Shown here piece after piece: positions 36,901 to 48,949 of a stretch of DNA of 64,000 bases. How positions within the stretch are numbered: position 1 is the first letter of the stretch; the number at the start of each line of letters is the position of its first letter. The notes beneath the pieces were generated by a model. The model was given only the letters and a program-made list of their open reading frames with translations. It did no database searches and was not told where the DNA came from. The DNA comes from Ananas comosus (Eukaryota; Streptophyta; Magnoliopsida; Poales; Bromeliaceae): positions 7,709,610-7,773,609 of the forward strand of contig NC_033623.1 in NCBI RefSeq assembly GCF_001540865.1, in the 5' to 3' direction. A program made the translations under genes and the position numbers.

Positions 36901-38704
36901 CCGACTGCCGGGCTTCTCATATCCATCTTGGTTTTCTTAGTTGGGACACCTTTCTACAGGCACAAGATACCAACAGGGAGCCCATTTACAGTGATTGCAA
37001 GAGTACTTGTTGCTGCTATTAGGAAGTGGAGAGCCATACTTCCTAATGATTCTAAGGAGCTTTACGAGCTGAGTTTGGAGGAGTATGTCACGAATGGCAA
37101 GTTCAGAATAGACCATACCTCTTCATTAAGGTCCAATCCTCTCCTTCTGAAAGTTTTAAGGCTAATTAGTACTGAAACATTTATATTTTCCTCGAAATTA
37201 TACAAGATCATCAATTATGTCCCTTTATCAGTGTTTGGTTAGGTTATAAACATCTCTTTGCTCTCGATCAGTTATAAATCACGCAGTGTAATGTGAAATT
37301 CAGGATATGTGGAATGTCTTGCATTGTAGTCTAGTTATGAACAGTACTATTAGGTTAAAATTATTACCAAAGTTTACGAACTTTGATCCAATTGCAATTT
37401 AACCTATATTACCATTTGGTGCCCATTAGCCTTTTCTTTCCACTGCAATTTAACCCCGAAGCTTAACTTGATTAAAAAATTTACTAGTTCTATATCTGTT
37501 GTCACCGAGTGTTTAAACAATTCACTAGTTATCATGTATTGCCAAACAACTAAATTCAGGTTATAAGTTATAATTTGGTGCAATACCCTCGTAACTAAGA
37601 TGTTTGACTTCGTATTAAAAGATGATAGATGAGTTTGTTTGCACCAAATCAAGTTTTGTGCACAAATTGGATAAGAAACAAGTTAGCAGATCATTTTGCA
37701 TCAAAATAAAGTAGGTGGATCAAATTATAAGTAGGATACGTGGGAAATGCTAGCACGCTTTTATATATGATTTTAACCATCATTATAATTTCACTCTGAT
37801 TGCATGAGCAATGGATGGTTGCAGATTTCTCGACAAAGCTGCCATGAAGAGCGGTCCAGATACTCCGTGGATGCTTTGCCCGGTGACCCAAGTGGAAGAA
37901 ACAAAACGAATGATGAAAATGCTACCGGTCTTATTGGTGAGCATCATCCCGAGTGTTATGGCCGCGCAAGTCAATACTCTCTTTGTCAAGCAAGGCAAGA
38001 CCCTAAACCGGAGCATGGGTCCGCATTTCAAGATCCCTCCTGCTAGCCTTGCCGCGTTCGTGACCATCTTCATGCTGATCAGCCTTGTCCTCTATGATCG
38101 GTTCCTCGTTCCCTTCGTGAGGAAGTACACGAAAAACCCCAGGGGAATCACGTTGCTGCAAAGAATGGGGATCGGGCTCGCAATTCACGTGCTTATCATG
38201 ATCGTCGCATCGTTAACCGAAAGGTATAGGCTCAAGTTTGTGAGAGATCATGGTCTAGTCGATGAGAAGACCATTCCTCTTTCGATCTTCATTCTCCTAC
38301 CGCAATTCGCGCTAATGGGGATCGCCGATACGTTTGTGGAGGTCGCGAAGATCGAGTTCTTCTACGACCAAGCACCAGAGGGAATGAAGAGTCTAGGGAC
38401 CTCATACTTTACTACTACTTTGGGGCTGGGGAACTTCCTAAGTAGTATTCTTTTGAAGGCAGTTTCTCAGATTACAATGAGAGGTGGACGTGAGGGTTGG
38501 ATTCAAGACAACTTGAATGCGTCTCAGTTGGACTACTATTATGGTTTCTTTGCACTTCTCAGTGTGCTTAACCTTACCTTGTTCATGGTTGTTTCCACGC
38601 TTTATTCTTACAACAGTGAACGAATGGAGGCCGGTGATGAGATCGTGGAGGATGGCGCGGCAAGGCAACGGGAAGATGAGAAAGAAGCAAATATTGATAG
38701 ATAG
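33918..38704 (+). CDS. NPF5.2-like: NRT1/PTR FAMILY 5.2-like transporter, copy 2 (intact)
   Basis: Four exons by canonical GT-AG sites: 33918-34044, 34152-34369, 36583-37130, 37825-38704. They encode 590 residues, the usual NPF length. Exon 1 gives the N-terminal tail with DGSVDLKG and RWTACSFIV. EVFER (residues 45-49) is the ExxER proton-coupling motif. GTGGTKPNISTMGADQF (about 157-173) and FFNWWMFS (187-194) form the PTR signature region. FYDQAPEGMKSLGTSY (about 477-492) lies in the C-terminal half. Twelve membrane spans are expected, with a central cytosolic loop around 230-320 and an acidic C-terminal tail. The start ATG is in context ACCGTATGG. Exon 2 has the same length as in copy 1 and the proteins align throughout, so the genes are paralogues about 20 kb apart. 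No frameshift or stop was seen. The transported substrate is not inferable. Confidence 0.93.
34443..35046. mobile_element. Degenerate Tourist-like MITE in intron 2 of NPF copy 2
   Basis: Left end TGGCTTGCTTGGTTGAATGG and right end ATAAACCAAACAAACCC are imperfectly inverted, with TAA on both outer sides (34440-34442, 35047-35049). The interior contains repeated GGAATGG/CCATTCC text. The ends are diverged, so the assignment is moderate. Confidence 0.5.
35323..36462. mobile_element. TIR element in intron 2 of NPF copy 2
   Basis: Left AATGCTCCTATGCACC and, a little inward, GATCTCGGCCCTTAAATT are matched in inverse at the right end (GGTGTATTGAAGCATT, with AATATGAACGGCTAGATT inward). AT-rich interior without ORF. 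The target duplication was not resolved, so the superfamily is uncertain (Mutator-type possible). Confidence 0.5.
35723..36257. repeat. 267-bp tandem duplication
   Basis: Two units beginning TTGAATTTAATTTTAAA at 35723 and 35990 and ending near CAAATTAGCACTT, highly similar throughout. Lies inside the intronic TIR element. Confidence 0.9.
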
Positions 38705-38753
38705 ATATTAAGTTGGTAATTATAGATCATTATGTGTGTTGATTGTTCAATTC

Positions 38754-38759
38754 AATAAA
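38754..38759 (+). terminator. Candidate polyadenylation signal of NPF copy 2
   Basis: AATAAA about 50 nt after the stop codon, followed by A-rich sequence. Confidence 0.45.
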
Positions 38760-39212
38760 AAAAAATGAAAATGACAGAAGGAAAGCTGGGAGCCATATAT
38801 AGTTTTCTCATTTTGAATTTGCAAACAGTATTAGTACAATAGCAATCCAGATTTAACATTTAAATACCCTGACTATATATTCTCAATATATCATTACATA
38901 TAATTAACATAGATTTAAATATATTTAAAATAATATTGGTACTTAAATATACCCAACATATCGTATCCTAGAGATTTTATGAATTGCCGTATCGCTATAT
39001 CTGTATCGTGTCATATCCGTACGCCGTACCCCGTATCCGTATCTATGCAATATAGGTATGCAGTTATGCTTTTGGTGCGCCGGAATATGCTTTCCAATTT
39101 TGATTGTTCTTTGGCATCTCATTCTTTAAAAAGTCTAGGAGGTTTGCATATTTTTGTTACGTTGATGGTGAACAAGAGTACAAGACGAGCACTAGAATAT
39201 TAAACTGCACAT
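38760..39212. other. Intergenic, no gene seen
   Basis: AT-rich sequence with a short stretch of CCGTATC-like words near 38987-39050. No coding or element structure recognised. Confidence 0.4.
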
Positions 39213-39925
39213 TGTTATATTTGGTTTAGATTTGTAGTTATCTAAATTGAGGATAAATCCTAATCTAATTGGGATTAGATATTATTTAGATTTAATTTGG
39301 CATATATGGATTATAATTAGGAGTGTAATTCTAATCTAATTACAATTAGACTCTAATTAGGAGACATGTATTGTATATACATGTTACGGCCAAGTTAATG
39401 AAGCCGCGACCAAATTAAGAGCCATGCAAAATTAATTAAGTTATTGGTGGCCTGCCGTGCTCTAATTAGAGGCAAGCTCTAATGACGCCGCATCTATGCT
39501 AATTCTGTACGGTGGCAGCAACATGAGCCGAGGGAGTTGGAGCTCTAATTAGTTGAGTATCTGAGAAGGAGCCGCACATGCAATGCTAATTAATTAAGGT
39601 GTTGTTCCGTACGGTTTGAGGCGCCGGTGACTAATTAGAGGCCATGCACTAATTAGTGCTAATTTGGAATCCGTACATATTGGGTTGAGAGAAGCTCTTT
39701 TCGGAGTTGTTTGTTGCGGCGTTTCGGATCTAATTAAGTTTTGGTTCTTTTGAGAGATTTTCTTGTACTCCGCCTTTTCGACATTAATAAATTATTTGCT
39801 CCGTCTTCGCCCGTGGACGTAGGCCGTTGGCCGAACCACGTAAATATCGGTGTGTTCTTTCCGCTTATCTTTTCTTTTCTTGCATTAAATTATTTTCTGG
39901 ATCTATTTTTCGCGCAATTTTAACA
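39213..39925 (+). mobile_element. Solo LTR, 713 bp, probably Copia-type
   Basis: Starts TGTTATATTTGG and ends CAATTTTAACA (5-bp inverted termini TGTTA/TAACA). It is flanked by the 5-bp duplication CACAT at 39208-39212 and 39926-39930. The tail with CTTGTACTCCG, CCCGTGGACGTAGG and CCACGTAAATATC is typical of plant Copia LTR 3' ends; that class call is from memory. Confidence 0.85.
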
Positions 39926-39930
39926 CACAT

Positions 39931-40370
39931 AAGAGCTGATTTGGGAGTCAATATTGTGTTATCTTTCAGTATAACGTTGAATTATCTGTGTTAAGTGTTA
40001 ACTGACGAATTCTTGATTTTATAAAGAAATATATACTAATATATATTAGTTTGTATTATTTCTTTAAATTATTTCATCAAAAAGATACAATCAATCGTAT
40101 GAAATAATAATTTATAAAGTATCAACCAACTATCATCCAACTTGATCAAATAATAAAAATAGATATTTAGTTGCACTAAATAGATAATTAATCATTTATT
40201 ATATTTGTTTGTTTTATTAGATTTTATTAAATAAAATGGCAATAAACGAAAATATACTAACACTTTAATAGAAAAATTAAAAATTATTTTCTAAAGCTTT
40301 GTTGATTAGTAGTAAGTTGACAAAGTAAATAAAAGAAAGTCAAACCTAAGTCGTAAAGGATTGAACCTAT
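39931..40370. other. AT-rich intergenic DNA
   Basis: Nothing recognised. It forms the insertion flank of the LINE poly(A) end. Confidence 0.4.
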
Positions 40371-40521
40371 CTTTTTTTTTCTTTTTTTTTTTTTTGAGAA
40401 AAGATAGCACGCTACCTGCTTTATTCATTGAAGTAGTGAATTTAGCTACAGAGGTGAGGCACCCAGGGCCTCGAGAAAGGGCGTACAAGTGTGCGAAAAA
40501 AAAAAAAAATCGATATTGCGA

Positions 40522-41006
40522 TTAACTAGTAGATTGAGCAAGTAGTACCCAGGATTTCAGCATCTCCTTTAACCTGTACACCGCCACAAGAGGATCCATT
40601 TGGGTGTTACGAAAAATTAGGTCGTTCCTAGTCTTCCAAATGATCCACCAGCATGCAGCCAATTCAGGTAGGCTGTTCCTCGTGTTAAGCAGTCCTTTTT
40701 TGACCATCCACCTATCCTAGACATAAGTTACATCGTCTCCCAGCTCTGTCGCCTGAAATCCTCTATACCCATCACCGTGATAAACTTAGTAAAGACACAC
40801 TGAGCCAGCAGGTGATCCATAGTCTCCTCCTGTGACCTACACAGCACACAGGTTACATCTCCAATCCAACCTCTCTTCGCAAGGTTAACAGCTGTTAAGA
40901 GCCTTTTCTTAAGAAAAAACCCACAGAACACTTTAAGCTTAAGAGGTATTTGTAAATTCCAAATACTCTTAGCACGTCCGTCCCTCGTACCCCGGTCGGT
41001 TAACAT
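40522..41006 (-). pseudogene. LINE ORF2 C-terminal part (zf-RVT type)
   Basis: Reads IWNLQIPLKLKVFCGFFLKK, then RGWIGDVTCVLCRSQEET and a trailing HLLAQCVF: the Cys/His cluster usual after plant L1 reverse transcriptases. A shifted frame follows with CWWIIWKTRNDLIFRN, ending at the stop at 40522. Confidence 0.8.
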
Positions 41007-41223
41007 GGTATAGGCCGATTTGGCCGAGAATATTCCGTTGGTCGACCATCTCCAACATAATGTGTTCGATCCTTGCGTAACATAGTATCCACTGACCCTA
41101 GCCTGAGATCCGAGAGGCTTGTTCTGAGCCCGGCCCTTGTAATCGACTCATCACTCAGCATCCTCATCCAGTTCCACCCCTGACTGTCAAAGCACTCCTT
41201 GACCGTTAACAATTTGCGTTCCG

Positions 41224-42698
41224 TCATCCCATATATCTCCGGGAAAGACACGTGTAGGGTGGTTTCCCCACACCATCTATCTGTCCAAAAGTCAATGGAG
41301 CTTTCGTTTCCCAGTAAGTAGGAGATTCCCCATTTGAACAAGACAGCAGTGCTAAGAACTCCTTCCACCAGTATGAATACGGTCTGAAGCTTTTTCCCTC
41401 CCTCAAAGGTCTTCTTCTTTGATAGTACAAGGCTCTAGTTATCTTGATCCATTGTAGGTGCGGTACGGTGTGGAATCTCCACCACCATTTGATCAGAAGT
41501 GCACGATTCATATTAGCTATATCCAAGATGCCCAGTCCCCCTTGCATTTTACTCAAACAGACACTCTTCCATGCTACCAAACACCTCTTGCCTACCGAGT
41601 TGCTTTCACCGTTCCAGAAAAAATTCCTGCATAGAGCTTCGATTCGTTTGACCACCCACTTGGGTACCTTATACACAGACAGGAAGTAGAGGGGTAAATT
41701 GGTAAGAATAGCGTTGACCAAAATTAGTCTACCCCCTCTTGAGAGAAGTTTGGCTTGCCATCCCTCGACTCTGCACTGAATTTTCTGAATGACCGCTCTC
41801 CATACCTCCTTCGTGGGGGTCGAGGAGATAAAGGAAAGCCTAGGTAAGTGGTTGGCAGCTTGCCGACCTTACACCCCAGCAGGTCTTCAAGTCTTACCGC
41901 TCTGTCGTCCACCTGTCCCATGTAGTAAATTTCGGATTTATCTCTATTAATTTTCATTCCCGATGCCCACTTGAAAAGGTGCCACAACAGTCTGAGGTTT
42001 CGCATATATTTTTTCCTCGCCTCACAAAAGAAGAAAGTATCATCCGCGAACTGTACAAGGGTAGTTCTGCTTTCATTAGATGGGCCAATACCTTTAAGGA
42101 GATTGTTAGATGCCGCTACATTAGTCATTTTGGCCAGACACTCCGCCACCAGTAAGAATAGGAAGGGTGATAGCGGGTCTCCTTGGCGAACACCTCTCTT
42201 AGTTTTAGTCCAATTTGTCGCCTCCCTGTTCACCAATATAGCTACCTTCACGTTACACACGCATTGTTCCATCCATCCGCACCATTTATTGTCGAACCCC
42301 CACTACTTCAATATAGTAAAGAGGAAAGGCCAGTGAATCCTATTGTAGGCCTTTTCGAAGTCCACCTTTATGCCGATCCCCTCAATAGCCTTCTTACATC
42401 CCCACCCTATTAATTCTGAAACTATTACGAACGCATCAGTGATGTTCCTCCCCTTCACAAAAGCTGATCGAGAGGGGGAAATTAAGTCGTCCGGAACCAT
42501 TCCAAGTCGATTGGCTAGAACCTTCGACAAGATCTTCTGGATACTGTTAAGAAGGCTAATAGGTCGGAAGTCATTCGCTCTCTCCGCCCCGACCTTCTTA
42601 GGGATCAAACATATGTAGCTATAGTCGATGGGAGCATTAGACAATCTCCCCTCGTACAATTCCTGGAAAAGATTGATAATTTCACCCTTTACTGTATC
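41224..42698 (-). pseudogene. LINE ORF2, reverse transcriptase domain
   Basis: Continues the endonuclease frame after the TGA. RT blocks in order: FRPISLLNSIQKILSKVLANRL, SAFVKGRNITDAF, VDFEKAYNRIHWPF, RQGDPLSPFLF (near 42160), and the catalytic FADD (near 42045), then LPTTYLGFPL. An in-frame TAG lies at 42303-42305 and the frame shifts near 41800-41720, so no functional product is expected. Confidence 0.9.
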
Positions 42699-44120
42699 TC
42701 AAAAAGTTTGGTAGAACCTTAATGAAAATCCATCCGGACCCGGTGCTTTATCACTCCCTAATTGAAAGACTGCTTGCTTAATTTTGTCAATGCTAAATTG
42801 TTCATTTAGCCTCGTAAGCTGAGCCGCCGACACCCTACTAGTGGAGAAGAGTCCGCTCCACTCCCCAAAAGAAATAGGGGTCGACTCGTCTGGTGTGAAG
42901 CGCTCATCAAAATATCGGAAAAAATAGGCCTGTTTTTCCTCCTCCGATTGGTAAACTCTTCCATTTTCTAGCACCTCACCGATGCTGTTGGCTCTTTGTC
43001 TCCCATTGGCTATACTATGAAAATACTTTGTCTTCCGGTCTCCTTCCTGTAGCCAATGCTGATTAGCCCGAGTTCGCCACATAGATGCTTCATCATTCAG
43101 AAATCCTCTTAATTTCGCTTTTAACTCATCTCTTCTCAAACCTCCTTCCTCTGTGAGATTATCTTGTTCCTCGGCTTTGTCTATCTCGTGTATTTCAGTC
43201 ATTAGCTCATTTTTCAATCCACTAATACTATAGAACTCTAGTTTGCACCATTCCTTAATTCTTTGCCTACAATGTCTTAATTTCTCAGTGATAGTAAGCA
43301 CGACGGATTTCTCCAGGGCCTGCTCTTTCCACCATCGAGGTACTTTATCAATAAATCCCTCGTGATTTAGCCATGCGTCCTCGAATCTAAACATTTTCTT
43401 CCTCTTCTTGAAGTGTTTCTCCACCGTTAAGAGAATGGAGCAGTGATCTGAGGTAACACGGGGGAGCGCCTCAACTCTGGATAGAGGGAAGTCCAAGTCC
43501 CACTCCGTTGAGACTAGGAAGCGATCAAGTCTCGCTAGAGTAGGATTTTTTTGCATGTTAGACCACATGAATGATTGGTTTCGCATAGGTGGGTCAATTA
43601 ATGCTAGTTCTCTAATCAGCTCATTGAATCTATCTGTAGCTCTAGCACTCCAGGTCTTCCCCTTTCGCTTTTCCTGACTCCTAATACTGTTGAAATCTCC
43701 GCAAATAATCCATCTACCCTCACAACTCCTTTTTAGCTGAGCCAATTCAGAGTAGAACTCCTCCTTCCCGTCCCAAGTAGCCAGCCCGTACACGTTAGTG
43801 ACGTAGAAGTTTTTCCCAATCTTGTCATGAGTTAGGCGAACGGTAATCGAATAATTTCTCACCAGTACATCATGACAAGTGTACGCACGAGAGCTCCAGC
43901 ACGTAATAACCCCCCCGGAGGTGCCATCCGATTCCAAAAAAATGCATTTGTTTAGAAATGATCTAGCTACACTACGGAGGAAAGAGCCCGAAACATGTTT
44001 CACTTTTGACTCTTGTAAACATACTACCCCATAATTAAACTTAATAACGACCGCCCTAACAGCATTACGCTTAGGGCGGCTAGTAAGCCCCCTTACATTC
44101 CAACTACACACACTTAACAT
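42699..44120 (-). pseudogene. LINE ORF2, AP-endonuclease domain
   Basis: Begins MLSVCSWNVRGLTSRPKR, the typical plant L1 endonuclease start. It contains LQESK, the catalytic-type GDFN and a C-terminal SDHCSIL. The reading frame ends at TGA (42699-42701) right after SLRFYQTF, where intact relatives read Trp (FYQ-FW), so this stop is a mutation within ORF2. Confidence 0.88.
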
Positions 44121-44192
44121 AATAGAAAGCCAAAAGACACCCTCTCAAGACTCCCCAAAATGGTGTCCCACCAACACAGAAGGTCCCTCCTC

Positions 44193-45485
44193 CTACACGT
44201 GCTTGCATAAGTACTCCACGAACTCCTTCGCCTCCGCTTCTTCCAGATGCACCCCACAGAGACGGCTCTTACGTAGGAGCTTCCTAACAGTAGAATTGAC
44301 CCCGCTTCCTTTCCCTACCTCGCGCTGACTGACCTTCCTACTCATTGACCGGTACAAGACTGAAGTCCTCTTGGATTCCGCCAGTCGCTTACTGGTCCGA
44401 GGTAGTAAAGAGACAGCCAAATCCCCACTGTTGACTGTAGGTTCCGTCCCATTGACCTGCATCTCCCACCCCGTAAGCTGATCAGATGGGCTGCCTTTCG
44501 CCTCCTCGACGCTCTCAGGGGCTTGCTGGAAACCAAAATAAGGTACCATCTCTGTCCCAGTGTTAGCAGATACAGACTCCTCATGGACGCACCCAATCTC
44601 CTTGAGAGTCGCTTGAAGAGCCCACAGTCCATTTGAGCACGCATGCAGGGCCCACCCGCAGCGCTTCCCCCCAAAAATGAGAATCCTATTTCCTGGGCTT
44701 GGTGTAGGCGCGACATGCCAGGCCCGCTTCCCCACTATCACAATCCCTTCCCTAATAACTGGTCTATCCCACCCACCCAACGTAGGGTCCACCAAATCCA
44801 AAACAAGTTTCATAATGCTATAGAACTTGATGGTTTGACTCCTCTGGTATGATTCCAAGAATAGTCCCTGCTCAAACACTACCTCGGGCCCCCTACTCTT
44901 GGGATTCGAACTGTGCACCTCCCCATACACCATATCTATCAATGGTAGGGAAAGTAAGCTCATCCCAAGTCCCTGTCTGCTAGTCTCCTTCATCATACAA
45001 GTCCCCTTTACTCCTCCCTGCTTCGTACCCTGTGCATCCCTACCCTCGGGACCTGGGCCCCAGCTTCCCGTTGCACACCCATCTCTCTTGCCGTACACCA
45101 CGAGCTCGCCGCCTGGTACCCATCCGGCTTGCCGACCTTGCCCGCCTCGACCATCGGACATCGGTCTCCACGTCGTCCGGCTCCTCGGTCGACCGCCGTG
45201 CTTCGCCGTCCACCCATCCGTTAAGCCACCTTCGTCGTTCCCCCCTTTAACAGGCGTGGATCGGGAACTCCAGCCAAGCGCCGCCATTTCCCCCCCTTCC
45301 GAACCGTACACCTTCTTCCCTCCAGGCTCCCGCCTAGCTCTCCCGTCGTGGTAGGGTACCGGCCCCCCAGACGCCAGTCCGCAAGATTGACCACCTCTCT
45401 CCCCCTCTACCGAATCAGCCATAAGTGCCCTGTTGTTGAGTTGGGTCGAGTCGACTTCCTCCAGCTCTTCTGCTTCGTCCCCCAT
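44193..45485 (-). pseudogene. LINE ORF1-position protein, 430 aa, unusual
   Basis: Open frame upstream of the endonuclease on the same strand. It has no recognisable CCHC knuckle or DUF4283-like start, and is rich in Gly, Arg and Glu. A middle part contains PGNRILIFGGKRCGWALHAC. It may be only the C-terminal part of ORF1 if the LINE is 5'-truncated. Function is not assigned beyond position. Confidence 0.5.
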
Positions 45486-45640
45486 CTCCTCGTCCGCACT
45501 CGGCTGTCCGCCGCGAGCCTGTGGACTGGAAGCTCTATCAAACCTGTTGGCACAAGAAAAAGTGGTGCCAGCTCATAGCTTGCTTGGCTCATTTGTTTGC
45601 CTAAGGAGGACAAATCGAAAGATGACATATAGTGCATCAA

Positions 45641-46479
45641 GAACCAGAAAAGAATGCCGAACGGGAATGGTTAAAAATGTGAGAGAGCAGTAGTTTCATG
45701 ACCAACAAGACAGTGGCTAAAGCATTTCCCAAGAAACAAACCATTCGATAACCGCAGACTAACTAAAGATTGGCAAAGATTCTATAAATAGCGAGAAGTT
45801 ATTTGCACGAAAGGTCTTTTCCACATACAAGACCACTTGTTTTTACTCTTTTGTTTTTTTTTTTTTTTTACATTCCTATATTTACAGCTTTCTAAGAGTA
45901 TTTACTAATTTTAGAATTTTTAGCCTTTAGTTTCTCTGTAAACCAAGCCTCAGTGCTTTTCTTTCTGTAACATTTTACATCTTGATTAATGAAATCTATT
46001 TTGTTCTTTTAGTTCCAAATCAATTCTCGCTGTAACATTATGATCTTTTCTCTATTCTAAAATTGGACTATTAATATTACTTTATTGGGAATCCGGTACT
46101 TGTTTTGATACCAGATTTTGAGAATTCGCAACCCGCTTTGATATCGAATGCTCTTGATTCGGTGCCAGTTGTTTGGATTTTGCAATAAATTAAAACATCA
46201 AATTAAGTTTTTACTATAAATTTGCCTCGTCAACAAAAGTTGACACAATCAGAAAAGAAAAAAACCTAGCACAAAAATATACGGATAAACTAAGATTAAC
46301 TAAATAATAGAAAATTACACCCAACCCCTTTTCTGTAATAGAGTAGGTCAAATCAGAGCCTTTTTTCTGGATCTCTTCCACTCTTTTTCGTCTTCTATAA
46401 GTCTAAAGGATGACTTTTCTTTTTGTGCGCCTGCGCACTAGGTGCATCAAACTTGGCCTAAGCCCTCTCTTTGTTAGGG
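45641..46479. other. Intergenic, no gene seen
   Basis: AT-rich sequence with poly(T) at 45848-45869. A few GTTTTGATA-type repeats occur at 46105-46145. No coding or terminal-repeat structure recognised. Confidence 0.35.
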
Positions 46480-46668
46480 CTCTTTTATAAAATGACCCTG
46501 TAGAATTCTGAAATCGGCAAAATGACCCTGTCGAAAATATATTTGTAAAACTAACCCTCCTTTCTCCACGTAGGCGCCACATCAGCTATTTCACACAAAG
46601 ACGGTGAATCGTTCACCGTCTTTGTAATTCTGTTGTGATTGGTGAATGATTCACGGCCTTTAGTGCAA
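46480..46668. repeat. Truncated element edge with perfect palindrome
   Basis: Contains repeated AAAATGACCCTGT, a CGCCACATCAGC motif, and a perfect inverted repeat CAAAGACGGTGAA-TCG-TTCACCGTCTTTG (46596-46624). It resembles the 4.8-5.35 kb element edge and is cut by an LTR fragment on the right. Confidence 0.6.
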
Positions 46669-46765
46669 ATATAATACACTGGACCTTTGCAAATTACGAG
46701 GTTCGAGTGCTTGATCAGTGTTCCGAGTTTTTTCAGATATTCTTATCTGCCACCACGAATGACGC
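46669..46765 (+). mobile_element. Fragment of the long-LTR family start
   Basis: ATAATACACTGGACC, TTTGCAAATTACGAGGTTCGAGTG and GTGTTCCGAG match the first ~80 bp of the LTR family; it lacks the rest. The part up to 46970 is unassigned. Confidence 0.6.
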
Positions 46766-46969
46766 ACCTCGCACGGTCGATAGGTTTTGGCCGTGGGGTA
46801 GTATTCATGATTCAGATTAATATGTATATATATATGGGTATTAGGTATTGCGGGTCCATGGCTTCCAATAGACGCAAGCATCTATTGTTAATTACCTCCG
46901 TGGCATTGGGGCACCTTCGACTAAGAGACCTTTATAGATGGGATGAGATGAATCGTATCTTGGTTCATT

Positions 46970-47720
46970 GAATCCTAAGTATATGTATTAGGATTCACTT
47001 TGAGATTGACTAGGTCCTAAATATATGTGTTAAGACCTAGTCGATATTAAACTCTATGTATTAGAGTCTGGCTCTAAGTATATGTCTTAGAGTCCGACTA
47101 TATTCACCTTGGTTGTATATTCCAAGATGGAGATATGATCAAACCCCAGGTATATGTATTGAGGTAGATCGGATTTGATATTACCCGAGAGTGGCTAATT
47201 CCTGAGTATATATATCAGGATTAACCGAGTTTAATATATTTTTCACTCTAGTTATATGTGCTAGAGTGAGGATCTGACTAAACCCCGAGGTGTTATGTTA
47301 GGCTTCGTCGGATTTGATTTTATGAGTTCTAGGTATATGTATTAGAGCTCGATCGGGCATGGATTTTGCTCTAGGTAGGTATGCTAGAGCAAAAGGCTGA
47401 CTAGACCTTAAGTATATGGGTTAGGACTAGTCGAGCTTGGTTTGACTTTCACTCTAGGTATATGTGCTAGAGCAAAAGGTCGACTAGGCCCTAAGGGTAT
47501 ATACTAGGGTTAGTCGGATGAACTCTAAGTATGTGTTAGAGTTTGAATAAACTTGATATCATTTGACTGAATTCTAAGTACATAATTTAGAACTCTGTCG
47601 GTTTAGAGATGGTTTTGCCTTAGTATATATGCTAAGGCGATTGACTTAGCCCTAAGTATATGTATTAGGGGTAGTCGGTATTTAATTTTTACTCTAGGTA
47701 TATATGCTAGAGTAAAGAAA
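46970..47720. repeat. Tandem array, CTAAGTATATGTATTAG units
   Basis: About fifteen imperfect units. Each has a word, TATATGT, and the inverse of the word (e.g. CTCTAGGTATATGTGCTAGAG), so every unit is a short palindrome, alternating with GGTCGACTAG-like linkers. Confidence 0.85.
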
Positions 47721-48424
47721 AGGTTTATGATGAACTTTGGGCATGAACTTGACATATGGTTTATGAGATTTGGGTACTGTCTCATGGGATTTGGTTCATG
47801 GGTATGGTTCATGAGATTTGGATATAGTTTATGAGGTTTGGTTCATGGATATGGTCCATGAGATTTGGGTATGGTTTGGTGTATGGCTCATAGGATGAAA
47901 TGTGGTGTATGGTTCATGAGGTTTGGTATATAATCCATGGGATTTGGTCCATGGAATTTGGTTTATGAACTTTGGTTATGGTTTATAAGGTTTGGTGTAT
48001 GGTCCATGGAATTTGGTTCATGGAATTTGGTTTAGTTCATGAACTTGGTATATGGTTCATGAAGTTTGGTATATGGTCCATGGGATTTGGTCCATGAGAT
48101 TTGGTTATGGGATTCGTTTCATGGTTCATGAGGTTTGGTTTATAATTCATGAGATTTGATTTATGGTTCATGAACTTGATGTATGGTTCATGAGGTTTGG
48201 TTCATGAAATTTGGGTATTGGTTCATGAGATTTGGTGTATGAATCTTGGTTTATGTACTTGACTCATAATTCATGAACTTGGTTTATGGTTTATGAAGTT
48301 GGGTATATGGGATTTGGTTCATGAACTTGCATATGGTTCATGGTGTTTGAGGTTTGGGTCATGAACTTAGGCACGGTTCATGAACTTGATTATAGAATTT
48401 GGTTAATGACTTGGGTTCTATTTA

Positions 48425-48945
48425 TAATTGGATTTGGATTTAGGGTTATTTGTTGACTGGATTGGGTTTGAGTCTTTATTTATGGACTTGATTTGGCTCA
48501 GGTTTGGGTTTTATTTGTGGACTTAATCAGATTTGGGTTTGGGTTTGGGTTTTATTTGTGGACTTGGTTGGATTTGGGTTTGGATTTGATTTGGGTTTTG
48601 GGTTTGGGTTTTATTTGTGGACTGTATTTGATTTTGGATTTTATTTGTGAACTTTGGGTTTGGATTTTTATGTGGACTGTATTTGGTTTTGGGTTTGGGT
48701 TTTATTTGGGTTTTGGGTTTGGGCTTTATTTGTGGACTGTATTTGGTTTTGGATTTTATTTGTGGACTTTGGGTTTGGATTTTTATGTGGACTGTATTTG
48801 GTTTTGGGTTTGGGTTTTATTTGGGTTTTGGTTTTGGGCTTTATTTGTGGACTTGGTTCGGATTTGGTTTGTATGTGGACTTGATTCGGATTTGGTTTGT
48901 ATGTGGACTTGATTCGAATTTGGTTTGGTTTTTTTTTCAATTCTA
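48425..48945. repeat. Tandem array, TTTGGGTTTTATTTGTGGAC units
   Basis: Phe/Gly/Trp/Leu-rich ORFs at 48493-48912 and 48647-49123 come only from this array. The unit is the reverse complement of the CACAAATAAAACCC module at 19320-19390. Confidence 0.88.
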
Positions 48946-48949
48946 TTTC

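Larger units (their letters stand above)
40371..45640 (-). mobile_element. L1-type LINE, nearly full length, decayed
   Basis: On the minus strand: ORF1-position ORF (45485-44193), endonuclease (44120-42699), reverse transcriptase (42698-41224), a zinc-finger RT-associated region and a short C-terminal ORF (41006-40522). A 3' leader with AATAAAGCAGGTAGCGTGCTA and a poly(A) tail follow (T-rich on the + strand at 40371-40396). The 5' border is placed near 45500-45640 only by loss of coding signal. No target duplication was found. Confidence 0.85.

Noticed and set aside
40341..45565. TCAAACCT near both ends of the LINE as target duplication
   Set aside because: The left copy lies about 25 bp away from the poly(A) junction, and the match is only 8 bp.
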